Source: Cacconaster sp045617505 (GTDB lineage: Bacteria > Bacteroidota > Bacteroidia > Bacteroidales > UBA932). Taken from it: a DNA stretch of 64,000 bases. The translations under genes were made by a program, and so were the position numbers. Every line of letters begins with the position of its first letter. Position 1 is the first letter of the stretch. Below the pieces are notes generated by a model, which was not told the origin of the DNA, made no database searches, and worked only from the letters and a program-made list of their open reading frames with translations. Positions 36,301-41,453 of this stretch are shown piece after piece. The stretch covers positions 3,198 through 67,197 of the forward strand of contig JAZLIS010000094.1 in assembly GCA_045617505.1 (NCBI GenBank), written 5' to 3'.

Positions 36301-36659
36301 TTCCAATCATCAGCAGCTTCGTCCAGAAAGTCGATGAACGTTCTTCCGGAAGTCAGTTGAACCGTGAGTATTACGATTATCTTGATGAGGTGGATAAGGT
36401 TGAGCATAAATTGTCCGGATACAAGAAGCAGATCCGAATGGGAGCGATGGAGTATGCGGAAATTCTTAACGACTTCGTCCAGACCGAGGAATTCAAGCAA
36501 TACAAGCAACTGCACGGGTATGTGAATGCAATCAACAAATTGAATTCAGCGCTCAAGTACACGGATGATACCAGACGCGAAGAAATTGAGCAGCGCATCA
36601 AGGCTCTCAAGCAGAGGCTTGTTGATGAAATCCACGAATCAGAAAAAAGTAATAGATAA
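18354..36659 (+). CDS. 6101-residue polyvalent protein (PPase-like, MuF-C-like, DarB-type methylase, SNF2 helicase, JAB, zinc peptidase)
   Basis: One uninterrupted 18.3-kb frame. Residues 1-60 carry two copies of a KLYDA-(L/T)-S-(R/K)-DY repeat. Residues about 300-600 are amphipathic and Gly/Ala-rich. About 1479-1606 resemble the polyvalent-protein pyrophosphatase domain (GVDGDHIDVFLSD, FDEHKVMYGF). About 1663-1803 resemble the MuF C-terminal/BECR nuclease-type domain (LPESVWSELPEAIQNP, IEVNSISTVF, RPNSSQY). About 2567-2760 form an N6-methylase of DarB type (RFTGWGGLG, YYTPVEI, LEGSAGIGNI, NVPF in the NPPY position). About 3335-3920 form a SNF2 helicase (AHEVGSGKT, DEAHEYKHL, ATGTPISNT, QRNGRILRQG), followed by coiled coil. 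Around 4705 lies a RadC/JAB motif (VHNHPSGD) and around 4992 a peptidase-like motif (HEVVGHKGLR). About 5757-5785 are membrane-like. The family (polyvalent proteins) is thought to be injected with DNA and to counter host defences. Confidence 0.85.
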   Translation: MDDNKKKLYDALSRDYELGTFEQFSKDIEDEGKRKKLYDATSKDYDYGDFDSFSNQLGFSKEQQPAQPVHTSADNVVTAPSQQEAEATPAPDATSAPALQQTVKMPEVETAQVPQFNDLPQDRTNKAFVEQQTREQVAGMSARIDEQLNAAIGESQKAYDVKQEEAKKQPFFRRLLTSIGENYAPNGDISIPAMRQYNEVMQGAGNLELQNRIQSLQAARNSLSDAQRIIKEADKAVQEGNFEGFFKGAGRGFGQHLFDVRTWDMGLSQMQDAGVLLGALSKFDNGEQLTDAEQAMLDAKAVEMATNAYFGSYVGRGYKAGTITAESIPFMLEMCINPASGIGSGVSSSLTRYALQRFGKEAVKKNAGKYVAAKVGARVLGDVAGAAIMAGTTGATGVAADAMERMAGHTTFDTDDEGQSFFTGHVEAEDAGAAFRKAFASRAIENHSEMLGNYFAPVLGAVSKGLGKGLEKIGLGKVNQFFDDVAASDFAKIVTDFEKHAQWHGTIGEYAEEVLGNMENAVLVGDQNFGTGENGIFNLSDNIDTFLGVALMSGAFSSIKTGGYLYDKASKYKAKNDVAKADAAAQAAYDDPAGWEGFKEFLHGATEEEATSAVADFLRDEEVPEERKKAVLDYLKAEKRYEGFTVSDEKRHSEGIVPPEVIEAEDAFDGGYSLESEQEMNDAKNELDLKRTQLQQILGRDDISIAELWDGSNQFFSSDLPYTDEEKDVIVDYLNAKSTYEGMIQRVQDDIESRTSAAVKVIDGNTNVDSRQIVPATMKIEDRKVYVVGGTVNMNADDTMVDKEASDESVIVKDAETGKIEFVSPDAILRVDSPINPEEEKQNITNQIRQELAQVAANKIDGVLGFAPDDVYSLIDAQGQNMNIKIVPNAQGITDNGDGTVNYVVLNPDGLESLNPDGSRAIYTLPKANIQEMAATANLVRLNQFEQQKAAQRIDMRHQEQQANLPEYDINDNVTLSANGQQVRGTITAPADADGKYEVYTESPVNGKRVNIFSADELAAMVIERNGEAVQKQEPSPAAPIQEEAVPKQEEPADTRTALEKIPVNEAGVQEFEKAPVETTFDALVEMNEGSEDEAIDTAKQMADNARKELEKAKRAKPKSGATVFDIQNNKAAQKANVRKWSDAVSYWDRVAGLREAQKKAAEEEAKRQKRLRLAEARRIQQKEGRYKEENASLGDYVSFRDYVLRMVSTGAVKFKWKGDPNNNAIKGLAQHLGFSGQNGEMLRRGWMLSNETGQYPEQAAEDLLVGYAEDMGVDVDKTGVDSMDALSELLDVLLSYDNSRTMFEAAQSLHGMDENQIKAAEQEYLQKELERAAYEQEQQGAVMSHDELVENVGNILTETQGNPNLLTKASDEELQQFSDLYADFELANNELGKVAEVNEPGTRSSDKKIQEAAKKAIEEAQRKAAAAFSPVEELYRTLTSKYGLAMDAEEQGAVSPIEVARQEVDTDPTEGQKKAGNYKMGHIVIDGHNISLENPKGSVRKGADENGKEWRTEMKNDYGYIRMTEGVDGDHIDVFLSDNPEQGNVYVVDQVNPKDGSFDEHKVMYGFNSVDEAKAAYLSNYEEGWQGLGNITPVSKEEFKKWIDSSHRKTKPFADYASVKPLADNSTEIEGIETELTNNVNNSTKNVDSASLTDAIRDLYEKGKEYASKLYQMKYFDVASTPDFMKQIGLTGERFTIKYGVLSRHIGKDESHTLPESVWSELPEAIQNPFAITRRTDKEAGYRLYTAIKTDKGYVVVGADVKNAGKDIEVNSISTVFEREGGITQNEEVIYTSEGITPEQQSLLKRPNSSQYTAGQELSGSKGSENSESTSTSVEKSYGSENKLVSSERYEELKKRMKAKLGQLNSGPDPEMLAIGCEMAMYHIEAGARKFADYAQRMIEDLGEGIRKYLKAFYNGARDLPGMESYASELDSYDDVSKVDVNAINIASVANKVTSDANAIKPGDKVFYKGKEMQVTDVHENGNVDLVYDPTGYLPVYSTGISQSEIQSVPESGESVRKEPVSVPKEGENVPKSTESVPAEKNSVPAGGTIGAITKDKHTKTGEDLWVVKASDRVSKEEFADLKRRAKANGGYWSSFKKGFIFSTEEEANKFNNHNANKNGETSTDEQTAANTAAVVSEAITVAEEAGSAAEAETIEPERIEEQIAKIDQTLDKVNEQLALLGYYEADMDDTQFNESYGYMKSAEKKAVKDADRLAKQLAKDLGITVGKGKLAKANIAPAGGDITFNLPLNEGRELYVNVRLTPANGDNLIIGDGYVNASPFGRLDIMYRVENPAVSGFDRYGSNNWEPANVTYSAFLSDIRRVVKDFLPEQKRPDLFDIAEQTVTRSEEKKSGKKSLPSSEESIGSLFADLSPEEDEAYTTTPEPKRERVVNGYRIGEKVVFTRPDNGEKKVLRIVDFEGDRPVLDSFGVNWISEVTDWSNVEKYVEPSNNEDNDNVPTRSAGENEPVGEGDREATEPADGRGVAGSDTDNPSDNENGSKRVPKKPASTSVKKNTHNNRVERGESFAPTTPTERYNANVAAIKLMKQLVESGSAASKADMEVLRRFTGWGGLGDAFNENSYKYNELRSLLTDEELQSAESSRNSAYYTPVEIIDTLWDIAKNLGFEGGKVLEGSAGIGNIIASMPKAMSQGSDITAVEIDTVSGNILKLLYPDADVQIKGFQDTRIANNSVDLAITNVPFVTGLHVFDEVERDLSHKFGDIHDFCIAKNVRKLKEGGIGIFITSSGTLDKSRKLRQWVTNEGHSDFIGAFRLNNETFGGTSVTSDIIVIRKRVNDVPSPNAIDVSGTTVAYRATYKHEEAVWQGRRSFEYQDIEEPVAMEYNNYFIEHPEAMAGKMQFAFEVDPKESYRPKIAGCYPDDKKPQMKVLGRWAKSLRNDAEPARSTTTESGNNDLEKVEGKKQGQLLVNSKGEVCYYSIDAAVPLGVNNNKVKGQTKEQVIKDYDALKDAISAVLDYQSNNESDEGLAPLLAELNKAYDSFTSKYGSLNKNVAISFLKNDVDFASVAAIEDFSEKESIDGKKTISTKKTDIFRKRMVGFKKEPTPQTAKDGVVVSMNQFGRINLPYIAEKLGKPEDAVKEEILSEGVAFINPQTGSLEVRYQYLSGNVREKLAYAKLNNTEGQYDTNIKELEKVIPMDIPAHLIEFTLGSSWVEPQLFIDFAKEKYGLSDRFKLAHIGNVWKVTDKSWGDESSEQNKAAGVYSEKVGKRALGHELMEAAMNNTPVQFTKQIKHYDGTTETIVDKEAAQAATVRMTEIKEEFREWAKDKMLKDPDMAEHIKRVYNDTFNAYAPMDIDDIFLPERFEGSVLEMGGRPFSLYKHQKKAVIRGTMEPLMLAHEVGSGKTFTLISTAMEMRRLGTAQKPMIVVQNATVGQFVTSAKQLYPSAKILTVSDRDRTKEGRETFYAKIKYNDWDLIIVPQSVFEMIPDSEERQRAFVQEKIDEKKHVIEEARAAGADSNMLKSLEKELEDLETEYTTGEKPQPKSKKRDGKQEAKALDNAKARAQLQLSRRTDAVSDFDDMGIDALLVDEAHEYKHLGFTTSIKRGVKGVDPSFSKKAASVYLKTRSIFDKRGWKNVVFATGTPISNTAAEIWTFMKYLMPKEVMEAYQIYYFDDFVRNFGKIEQSLEFATNGKFKENTRFAAYNNVPELVRIWTSVTDTVLTKDAEAAKGGESLNDKLPKMNGGKARDTFLPQSETLVGIMRSVRAELERFEKMSGKEKRENSYIPLKMYGIAKRAAIDPRLVSEDAPDEPLSKTNKAVEEILADLKETNDYKGTCAVFCDNYRRLDYNNDGKKVETFNLFNEIKRKLVASGVPDEQIVIMQSGMTVNKKEEIFSKVNAGEVRVILGSTQTLGTGVNIQQRLHLLIHMDAPDRPMDYTQRNGRILRQGNLHKDWGKTVKVLRFGVEDSLDVTSYQRLKTKSSFIDSIMDGKPLLANAMENRTLEEEEEGLFDNPVAVLSGSQYALLKSQAEREYRKFDNKKKQHEVDQIYVENKLKENNRRIENCGKLIEDFKDQLAKVTEMFPDGRTKSLEISGKKAATTDDMNTLFKESVSKPLAKRIEDARKIGYFPVMGEDFPFRFKLDGLEVTGNVHITRKDKWDYQRNTNVVEMHKTITYSCPTLHIKDYTVTGGEVKNVLSDMLETIINGKHANQRIAELKATIDRMTKDNAVLSERRGKPFQEEDKLKEAKAKVDEYTELMRKELAEKEAKYAEMAKEAEVNLADIDIDDEEDENRYRSSVKPVDVSAAEYPFRELREQWLETGDIYHSSEVADKLSELLEDYPEFEPAFEQFIMMNERNHAAFWDTGGRDVEYDEDQMQDVFEAALRDEEILAAHNVNYDAGVRYRPVTDKQTLDSLNSQGTVKAYRAMQQVDGRLYPPMSAKVNGEYREPVELGKWEESEESLKDWNEGDELPANVVYDKKSGKLKYRLDKGNGKTVDAAYNPYFHTSRTPLNDQFSSAQDRPELVTVEVEIPESELTSGYTAKYAKDSTGELDWKAGVVQSKLSGTRKVILSRWDKPVRIVPDSEVADVIVEMLGGKDIVFPSNVVTTSLRTELEKRGVRFRETDNQGKPIVERFRETAIKGVTHNGSLDDTQVDSIVERTYRKSNVFSFTGKSKIKDCADIAFIFRELETAATENSFLVFVKKGKPVILHTGIGTIDQTTVDQTAVVAAYRDFEPDHVYLVHNHPSGDISASLADMKLLFSLSKQMPNAETEGVIIDTLSGQYGVFGPNEYSSFREQEGEHKPLEVLSFDKLVFSPDYSAEFATRKPIRGSEDVASYISAHRLGSGSKIGALVLNRKNVVLANAVLNSNRLNADNAASLAADVADVVVRANGSGAILFGDFNIEDNALTAFNESFKNLSGGQFYLMDVVRVEGNFTRSVSDGTWENPQPSGNLAEPSSDDLETAAVEIAQSLGVKVRIVRDVNELVDDNARKQKRMRQSKGWLNTSTGEITIVLPNAESSADVQATVLHEVVGHKGLRAVVGNDKFNDFLDKVLKAADKDTRAKIVDLSRKNNWDFRLATEEYIAQLAENGFNDTAERSFFEKVRDLLVDLLHQAKIALGFQINDSDLRYMLWRSYQMQRSKGAIAEAENTLMKSKLGVGDFRSDENRYRSAKRYSSATEEYNDKVRVVNDKGEKSDLANLGRRVWEGQADKMYSLKVLQDAILKETGDVIADQEDAYTYENQMGSKHSARSREYEDKYFVPMMKAVADVLNPGEDVNEVVRYIIAKHGLERNIRMSRKAAEENGGSWDGTVKDFAGLTELTGDKSDFQSIAEGMVSDFELNHDNTDKMWQTINAATKATLYQSYLDGLLSKATYESVRDMYEYYVPLRGWEESTAADEYEYLDSGRAKREATMKIAKGRVSIADNPLAQIWKMADDAIANGLRNKTKQKFLNFALNHPSDLLTVSKQWYVLDNATGEWEARTPDIPDDASPEVIADIIDGFEHNMSVLQQQGLAKTKRDGLRLKKPATSFEKQEHTVRVKRGGNDYVVYVNGNPRAAQAVNGRTNPDAPTSDNIAKKLHTVMQAVKNFQARVFTTLKPAFIFTNQSRDLGMSAASVAVKEDAAYNKQYHKNVSSTIFKTYDLVHKLNKGALDMSDEVEKYFAEFIHNGGETGYTRLVSMDEYKKRMEKMLSEITEGGPSNAAKIWRGVWDGVEYLNRCAEDATRFAVYMTSRQMGRSVQRSVSDAKEITVNFNRKGSGEYLGQTANYLYVFYNAAIQSLANVGRLASTHPKKSAAVVGAFTALGFMAPLVNAFISSMVGGGDDDDKDYWDLPEWTRRNNFVIRIPFTDHFLTIPIAHELRAFYGLGEIASSCMSDKEDVGKGVAKAVEGFSGTLPIDFTGNGGDLIVNLTPTIAQPLVQWARNKSYFGTPIYKDSPYNKLDPNYTKAYRGANKFLVSGADLINRITGGNKVERGLINLNPAVIEHLIEGYFGGVGTTINQLGKSVSMLWDEDMRQVRNVPIISSFVQKVDERSSGSQLNREYYDYLDEVDKVEHKLSGYKKQIRMGAMEYAEILNDFVQTEEFKQYKQLHGYVNAINKLNSALKYTDDTRREEIEQRIKALKQRLVDEIHESEKSNR

Positions 36660-36668
36660 ACCGATTTC

Positions 36669-36701
36669 ACACCTGCGGCACTCTACCTTTGCCGCAGGTG
36701 T
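36669..36701 (+). terminator. 12-bp perfect hairpin after the giant gene
   Basis: ACACCTGCGGCA (36669-36680) pairs perfectly with TGCCGCAGGTGT (36690-36701) around a 9-nt loop, 9 nt after the giant gene's stop. It has no long T-run, so it may be a terminator, a processing site or an mRNA-stabilising hairpin. TACCTTTG across the loop (36684-36691) also fits a -7 promoter element for the portal gene. Confidence 0.6.
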
Positions 36702-36727
36702 ATGAATTCGATAAATCATTTTCAGAT

Positions 36728-38731
36728 ATGGCAGAAGAAAAACTACGGGCAATGAGCCGGGTATCAAGCCGGCATAAGGAGCTGGACACTGTGGATGAAC
36801 AGAAGTCCTTTGGCAACCGGCGTGCCTTCAACGTGCTTCTTGAAGGTCAGAGATGCCACGACAATATGGACTACTTCCGTACGGATAGGGAGAGGAATAA
36901 GAACTATACCTACGGTAAGCAGTGGAGTGATATTATTGTTGATGAGGACGGCGAAGCAAAGACTGAGGAAGATTACATCAAGGAGCAGGGAAGTGTACCC
37001 CTGACAAACAACCTTATCCGAAGGCTTGTCCGCAATGTCATCGGCGTATATCGCAGTCAGTCTAAGGAGCCGACCTGCGCTGCCCGGGACAGGGACGAGC
37101 AGAAACTTGGAGAGACAATGAGCACGATTCTTCAATGCAATATGCAGTTGAACCGTATGAATGAGGTCTATCCTCGTTCTCTTGAAGAGTTCCTGATAAG
37201 CGGACTAATTGTTCATCGCAAGAGTTTCGGCTGGCGAGACAACAAACTTGATTGCTGGACTGATTATGTGCAGCCGAACAATTTCTTCGTCGATGGCAAT
37301 ATGCGAGATTTCAGGGGTTGGGATTGTCGCATCATCGGTGAGATCCACGACCTCAGCCTTGAAACCGTGCAGAGCGAGTTCGCTTCAACACCGGAAGAAG
37401 CAAAACGTATCCGTGAGATCTATTCGTACACTCACGCCAGGAATAGAGGGTATGTTATGGATTACTGCGAGAAATTCGGAGCACGACATAAAGCCCGGAA
37501 CGTTGATTTCTTTATGCCAACCGAACCAGACCTGTGCCGTGTCATTGAGATTTGGAGAAAGGAGTGCAAGCCGAGATACAAGTGCCACGACTACAACAAC
37601 GGTGACTCATATAAGATTGATGAAGAGGACCTGCAGATGCTGGTGCTTGACGTTAATGCAGCCAGGCTTGCCAGAGGCCGCAAGGCTGGAATGGCGGAAG
37701 AAGATATTCCGCTCATTACATACGAGTGGTGTATGGATGAGTATTGGTATTTCTATTACCTTACCCCATTTGGAGATATATTGCTCGAAGGAGAAACGCC
37801 GTATGAACATAAGAGCCACCCTTACGTATTCAAGGCGTATCCGTTCATTGACGGTGAAATCCATTCCTTTGTCGCTGATATTGTGGACCAGCAACGCTAT
37901 GTGAACAGGCTTATCACAATGTATGATTGGATTATGAAGGCCAGCGCAAAAGGTGTCCTTCTTTTCCCGGAGGAATGCCTGCCGGAGGGGTATGACATTG
38001 ACGACATATGCGACGAATGGCACCGTTTTGACGGAGTTATCGCAATCAGCACAAAGAAACTCAAGGACGGAAAGATGCTGCCTCAACAAATTTCCAATAA
38101 TGCAACGAACATCGGCATTACGGAGCTTCTGAACCTTCAGTTGAAGTTCTTTGAGGATATTTCAGGCGTGAACGGAGCACTGCAAGGAAAACCAGGTTAT
38201 GCCGGTATGAGTGCAAGCCTGTATAACCAGCAGACTCAAAACTCTACTACGTCTCTTCTGGACCTGCTCGACACTTTCGGTATGTTCATCATTGATGCAG
38301 CATACAAGGATGTCAAGAATATGCAACAGTTCTATGATTCAAAGAGAGTGTTCAATATCACCGGTAAGGCTGGCGCACAGGTGGAGTATGATCCGAAGAA
38401 GATTCGTGACGTTGAGTTTGACCTGTCAATAGTTGAGAGCACTGCGACACCGGCTTATCGTCAGATGTCAAATGCATTCCTTCTTGATATATGGAAGTCA
38501 GGACAAATCAGTTTGCAGCAGTTGCTCGAACACGGAGATTTCCCGTTCTCGGACGATTTGCTCCAGAGTCTCAAGAGCCAGCAGGAGCAGCTCGAACAGG
38601 GTAAGAGGCCGGACGGCTTGTCACCAGCGATGCTCCAGCAAGTTCAGCAGGGTGCAAATATGGACAATGTGAACAAAGCACAGCAGATGTTGATGAATCC
38701 TCACGGATATGCACAACAGGTAGCAGCATAA
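36728..38731 (+). CDS. Portal protein (podovirus/P22-like)
   Basis: 667 residues from ATG at 36728 (MAEEKLRAMSRVSSRHKELD). A longer frame starts with TTG at 36689 inside the hairpin arm and is unlikely. Features: YTYGKQWSD and VPLTNNLIRRLVRNVIGVYR in the N-terminal part; KSHPYVFKAYPFIDGE and DQQRYVNRLITMYDWIMKAS mid-protein; a Gln/Ala-rich C-terminal barrel-like helix. This is the layout of large dodecameric portal proteins of short-tailed phages. It forms the DNA channel at the capsid vertex. A terminator follows at once. Confidence 0.8.
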   Translation: MAEEKLRAMSRVSSRHKELDTVDEQKSFGNRRAFNVLLEGQRCHDNMDYFRTDRERNKNYTYGKQWSDIIVDEDGEAKTEEDYIKEQGSVPLTNNLIRRLVRNVIGVYRSQSKEPTCAARDRDEQKLGETMSTILQCNMQLNRMNEVYPRSLEEFLISGLIVHRKSFGWRDNKLDCWTDYVQPNNFFVDGNMRDFRGWDCRIIGEIHDLSLETVQSEFASTPEEAKRIREIYSYTHARNRGYVMDYCEKFGARHKARNVDFFMPTEPDLCRVIEIWRKECKPRYKCHDYNNGDSYKIDEEDLQMLVLDVNAARLARGRKAGMAEEDIPLITYEWCMDEYWYFYYLTPFGDILLEGETPYEHKSHPYVFKAYPFIDGEIHSFVADIVDQQRYVNRLITMYDWIMKASAKGVLLFPEECLPEGYDIDDICDEWHRFDGVIAISTKKLKDGKMLPQQISNNATNIGITELLNLQLKFFEDISGVNGALQGKPGYAGMSASLYNQQTQNSTTSLLDLLDTFGMFIIDAAYKDVKNMQQFYDSKRVFNITGKAGAQVEYDPKKIRDVEFDLSIVESTATPAYRQMSNAFLLDIWKSGQISLQQLLEHGDFPFSDDLLQSLKSQQEQLEQGKRPDGLSPAMLQQVQQGANMDNVNKAQQMLMNPHGYAQQVAA

Positions 38732-38765
38732 AAGAAAGGGAGGTTAGTTCCTCCCCTTCTTTTTG
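38732..38765 (+). terminator. Intrinsic terminator after portal
   Basis: Arms AAGAAAGGGAGG (38732-38743) and CCTCCCCTTCTT (38750-38761) with one mismatch and loop TTAGTT, followed by a T-run. It closes the plus-strand operon where the converging minus-strand block ends. The stop of the small minus-strand gene lies inside the loop. Confidence 0.7.
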
Positions 38766-38896
38766 AATCTGGTCATATCGGTTGCCGTATGATGAATGGC
38801 AAGCGGATCGTGGCTGAGCGTCATAATGCCGTCTATGTTGCCATACGGCTTATCTGGTTTCACGTTGCCGGGCACTTTTTTATTTTTCTCGTCCAT
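38744..38896 (-). CDS. Small phage protein downstream of the TerL block
   Basis: A 50-residue ORF (MDEKNKKVPGNVKPDKPYGN, then IDGIMTLSHDPLAIHHTATD). Its start overlaps the stop of the 139-residue gene by 17 nt, and it ends in the portal terminator. It is too short for routine ORF cut-offs, but the coding-like composition and coupling support it. The two adjacent His and the DPLAIHH segment are its only notable features. Function unknown. Confidence 0.5.
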   Translation of the reverse strand: MDEKNKKVPGNVKPDKPYGNIDGIMTLSHDPLAIHHTATDMTRFKKKGRN

Positions 38897-39299
38897 ATCT
38901 CTTGAATATGTGTTTTATTTCATCAAGCCGTTGAGCGCGTCTCTTTTTTCGGTCATCTTTTCTCATCTTACGGACTGCAGGGATACGCTCCTCATACCAC
39001 TCGAAGAATCGAATGGCCTTCGCTTTCCTGGTGGATTCCGATAACATTCCGTTTCCTCCAGCATTCCCGGTGCAATAGAAGCACATTTCGTAGGCCTCCT
39101 TCATCTTGTAATTGCTGTCAATGTACCTTTTAGACCGGAGACCCCTGAAATTCTTCCTGTCTGTCACTATCAGCCGCACCTTTTTGTCGGAGTTCGGACA
39201 AACATAATACCTGACGTGATTTTGTGCGTGTAGCTTTTCCGCTTTCTGCACAGCGCTCCTAAACATCAGAAACGCATAGAATCTTCTTAATGCATTCAT
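38880..39299 (-). CDS. Basic hypothetical protein downstream of terL
   Basis: A 139-residue, strongly basic protein (MNALRRFYAFLMFRSAVQKA; RKMRKDDRKKRRAQRLDEIK). A central VRYYVCPNSDKKVRLIVTDR and YEMCFYCTGNAGGNG contain three Cys that could bind metal. It lies 12 nt after terL in the inverted block. Nucleic-acid binding is likely from composition; a packaging or structural role is only suggested by location. Confidence 0.55.
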   Translation of the reverse strand: MNALRRFYAFLMFRSAVQKAEKLHAQNHVRYYVCPNSDKKVRLIVTDRKNFRGLRSKRYIDSNYKMKEAYEMCFYCTGNAGGNGMLSESTRKAKAIRFFEWYEERIPAVRKMRKDDRKKRRAQRLDEIKHIFKRYGREK

Positions 39300-39311
39300 A
39301 AATATCGTAAA

Positions 39312-41453
39312 TTAAGTTACTGTTGCTTCTGAAACGGCCTTGCGGCCTTTTTTTCTTGACCGGTTAACCCTTGGCACCACTCTCGGAATATCCATTTCGG
39401 TAAAGCAGATGACGAACGCAATGCCGCGTGTCATAAGCAAATCATCGTGTTCTCCCTGAACGGCACCCCAGGCTCCATTCTGCTTGCGCTCATAAGTGAG
39501 ATATTCATCGCAGCATCTTTCATCACGTTCAACATAGTTGCCTTCGCGAACGACCTTGACAAGAGTTGAGACAATCTTCGGTTTGGTTGCGACATTTGTA
39601 TGGTAGCCATATTTTGTCGGTGCACCCTCGTTGATTTCTTCATCACTCTGTTTGCGTGCATAGAGATTAGGGTAAACGTCCTTGATAAGATTGAGGATAT
39701 ACTGAGACTGATCGCCTTCGACACCGTTCTGACGCTCCTTGTCATGTGTCTCAAGAGTGTTGGATTCAATCACAAGAAGGGCATTGTCATAGTAAGCCGC
39801 AATTTGAGCAGCTTTCCAAGCAAGGATGTCCATATCTATATGACCGTACCACTGTGCGACTACAACCGGCTTGCCGCCTTCCATCTGGAACAGGCGATCA
39901 ATGACAACGATAACCGACCAGTCGGACTTCTTGCCCCTGCCGCCAATATCGACAACGACAAGGTATCTGTCCAGCACTTTCTCTTTATCGTCAATTTCGG
40001 GCTTTGCCCATATCCAGAAACGGCCCTGGTGGTCCTCTCGGAACCGGAGATTGCGCAGCGCTTTCTCTCCTTCGTCCTCGTCAGCATAAACCTCTCCAAT
40101 GAACTTCGGGGCCTTGCAGGTCTTGCGGATGTCCTCGACTTTGTATTTGTCGAAGACCCTTGCGCCGGAGTGAACGAATGCCTCAATATCATCGGAAGGA
40201 TATTCGGATGCCATATCAGCGTGGTCGGAATACTTCGCACGCTCAAGGGTGTACCAATAGATCGCTTCAAGTGTCGCTCCCTTCTGCCAGAGCCACCACA
40301 AATATTGTCCGCTTTCCTCCCTGTCTGAATCTGCATTGGAATTGTTTCTGTTTATAAATAGCTTCTCGGCAAATGCCCGAATGTCTGGAATCTCCTGACG
40401 GTACTGCTCGATTTCATACCAGGCAACGAACATCGCTTCAAACTGTGACCGTCCTTTCTTTGCAGCCACGTATTCACGGTGGAAGAAATTGCCTGTACCA
40501 TTGGCCGTACTCTCATAGACGATCATCGTCAACGGCTTCAGAAGAATACCGGAGCAGGCGGAACGGACAATCTGTTGAGGTGTTTTGCCGTCAGTCTTTT
40601 TCCATAGTCCGACCTCGGAGCAATGCACGAGGTTGTAGTCACCACCTCGGGCGGAGTCCGGTCTTTCTGCGGTGCCAATCTTGATTTTGCAGTTGCGCTG
40701 CGGTACCCTGTGAATGTTGCCAGACTTGCCGACACCTACAAACTTCGGCTCGTTCTCGTTGTATGCTGCACCGATTTCATAGAGGTATTCGATAGGATAG
40801 GCCTTAATCATTCTGTCGAACATATCCTGAATCTCATCGGATGCCGTGCCCTGATGAGCAACGATGAGCGAGTTGAGGCCGACCTTGTGGCATAGCTGCA
40901 ACCAAGCCATATATAGCTGGATGCAGGTGGAGCCACCCCATTGACGTGCTTTCAGCAGAATGAGACGTATCGGTTTGCCAGCGAGACGCAGTTTCTCAAG
41001 TCTTTCAACGAGTCTCCTTTGAGGGCGGCTCAACCGGAAAAGGACATCCTCGCCACCACCTTTTGCTTTAATCCAGGCAAGGGTTGCGGCCCAGAACGCA
41101 TAGTCGTGCTCGTTCCTGACGCGGACCACCTGCTCGACAATCTTTCTCTTTTCCTCATCGTTGAACGGGCCAAGCGTGATTCCGTCCTTTGCGTACTCCT
41201 GTTTGAGCGTTGTCGCGTAATATTTCTTGATTGAACCGGCCTCAACAATTCCCTTGATGAGAGGAACCTTCATCATTGTAGAAGGCAACCATTGCTTCTT
41301 GATTGGGAAATCTGAAATGCTGACCTCAACTCTGTCCTTTTTTAGGGTAGAGCCTTCGCCCGTTACAGGATTGAACGGCGCGAATATCTCATCATTGCGC
41401 CGTTTGTTTTCCTGCAATAGTTCCAATATGGCCAACTTTTCATCTGCGTTCAT
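39312..41453 (-). CDS. terL: Terminase large subunit
   Basis: A 713-residue packaging ATPase/nuclease. The N-terminal ATPase has Walker A KARQWGGST (about 168-176) and, after it, LNSLIVAHQGTASDEIQDMF and PDSARGGDYNLVHCSEVGLW (Walker B-like acidic end) with MIVYESTANGTGNFF (coupling motif). The RNase H-like nuclease has VVDIGGRGKKSDWSVIVVID as first acidic strand and LVIESNT as second. It pumps DNA through the portal and cuts it. It is transcribed opposite to portal and capsid genes, in a four- to five-gene inverted block. Its start overlaps the rhomboid gene's stop by 4 nt. Confidence 0.9.
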   Translation of the reverse strand: MNADEKLAILELLQENKRRNDEIFAPFNPVTGEGSTLKKDRVEVSISDFPIKKQWLPSTMMKVPLIKGIVEAGSIKKYYATTLKQEYAKDGITLGPFNDEEKRKIVEQVVRVRNEHDYAFWAATLAWIKAKGGGEDVLFRLSRPQRRLVERLEKLRLAGKPIRLILLKARQWGGSTCIQLYMAWLQLCHKVGLNSLIVAHQGTASDEIQDMFDRMIKAYPIEYLYEIGAAYNENEPKFVGVGKSGNIHRVPQRNCKIKIGTAERPDSARGGDYNLVHCSEVGLWKKTDGKTPQQIVRSACSGILLKPLTMIVYESTANGTGNFFHREYVAAKKGRSQFEAMFVAWYEIEQYRQEIPDIRAFAEKLFINRNNSNADSDREESGQYLWWLWQKGATLEAIYWYTLERAKYSDHADMASEYPSDDIEAFVHSGARVFDKYKVEDIRKTCKAPKFIGEVYADEDEGEKALRNLRFREDHQGRFWIWAKPEIDDKEKVLDRYLVVVDIGGRGKKSDWSVIVVIDRLFQMEGGKPVVVAQWYGHIDMDILAWKAAQIAAYYDNALLVIESNTLETHDKERQNGVEGDQSQYILNLIKDVYPNLYARKQSDEEINEGAPTKYGYHTNVATKPKIVSTLVKVVREGNYVERDERCCDEYLTYERKQNGAWGAVQGEHDDLLMTRGIAFVICFTEMDIPRVVPRVNRSRKKGRKAVSEATVT

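Noticed and set aside
36689..36727. TTG start that would lengthen the portal by 13 residues
   Set aside because: It lies in the right arm of the 12-bp hairpin after the giant gene; ATG at 36728 is a better start.
39600..40328. 242-codon ORF antisense to terL
   Set aside because: A shadow frame: the opposite strand has all terminase motifs.
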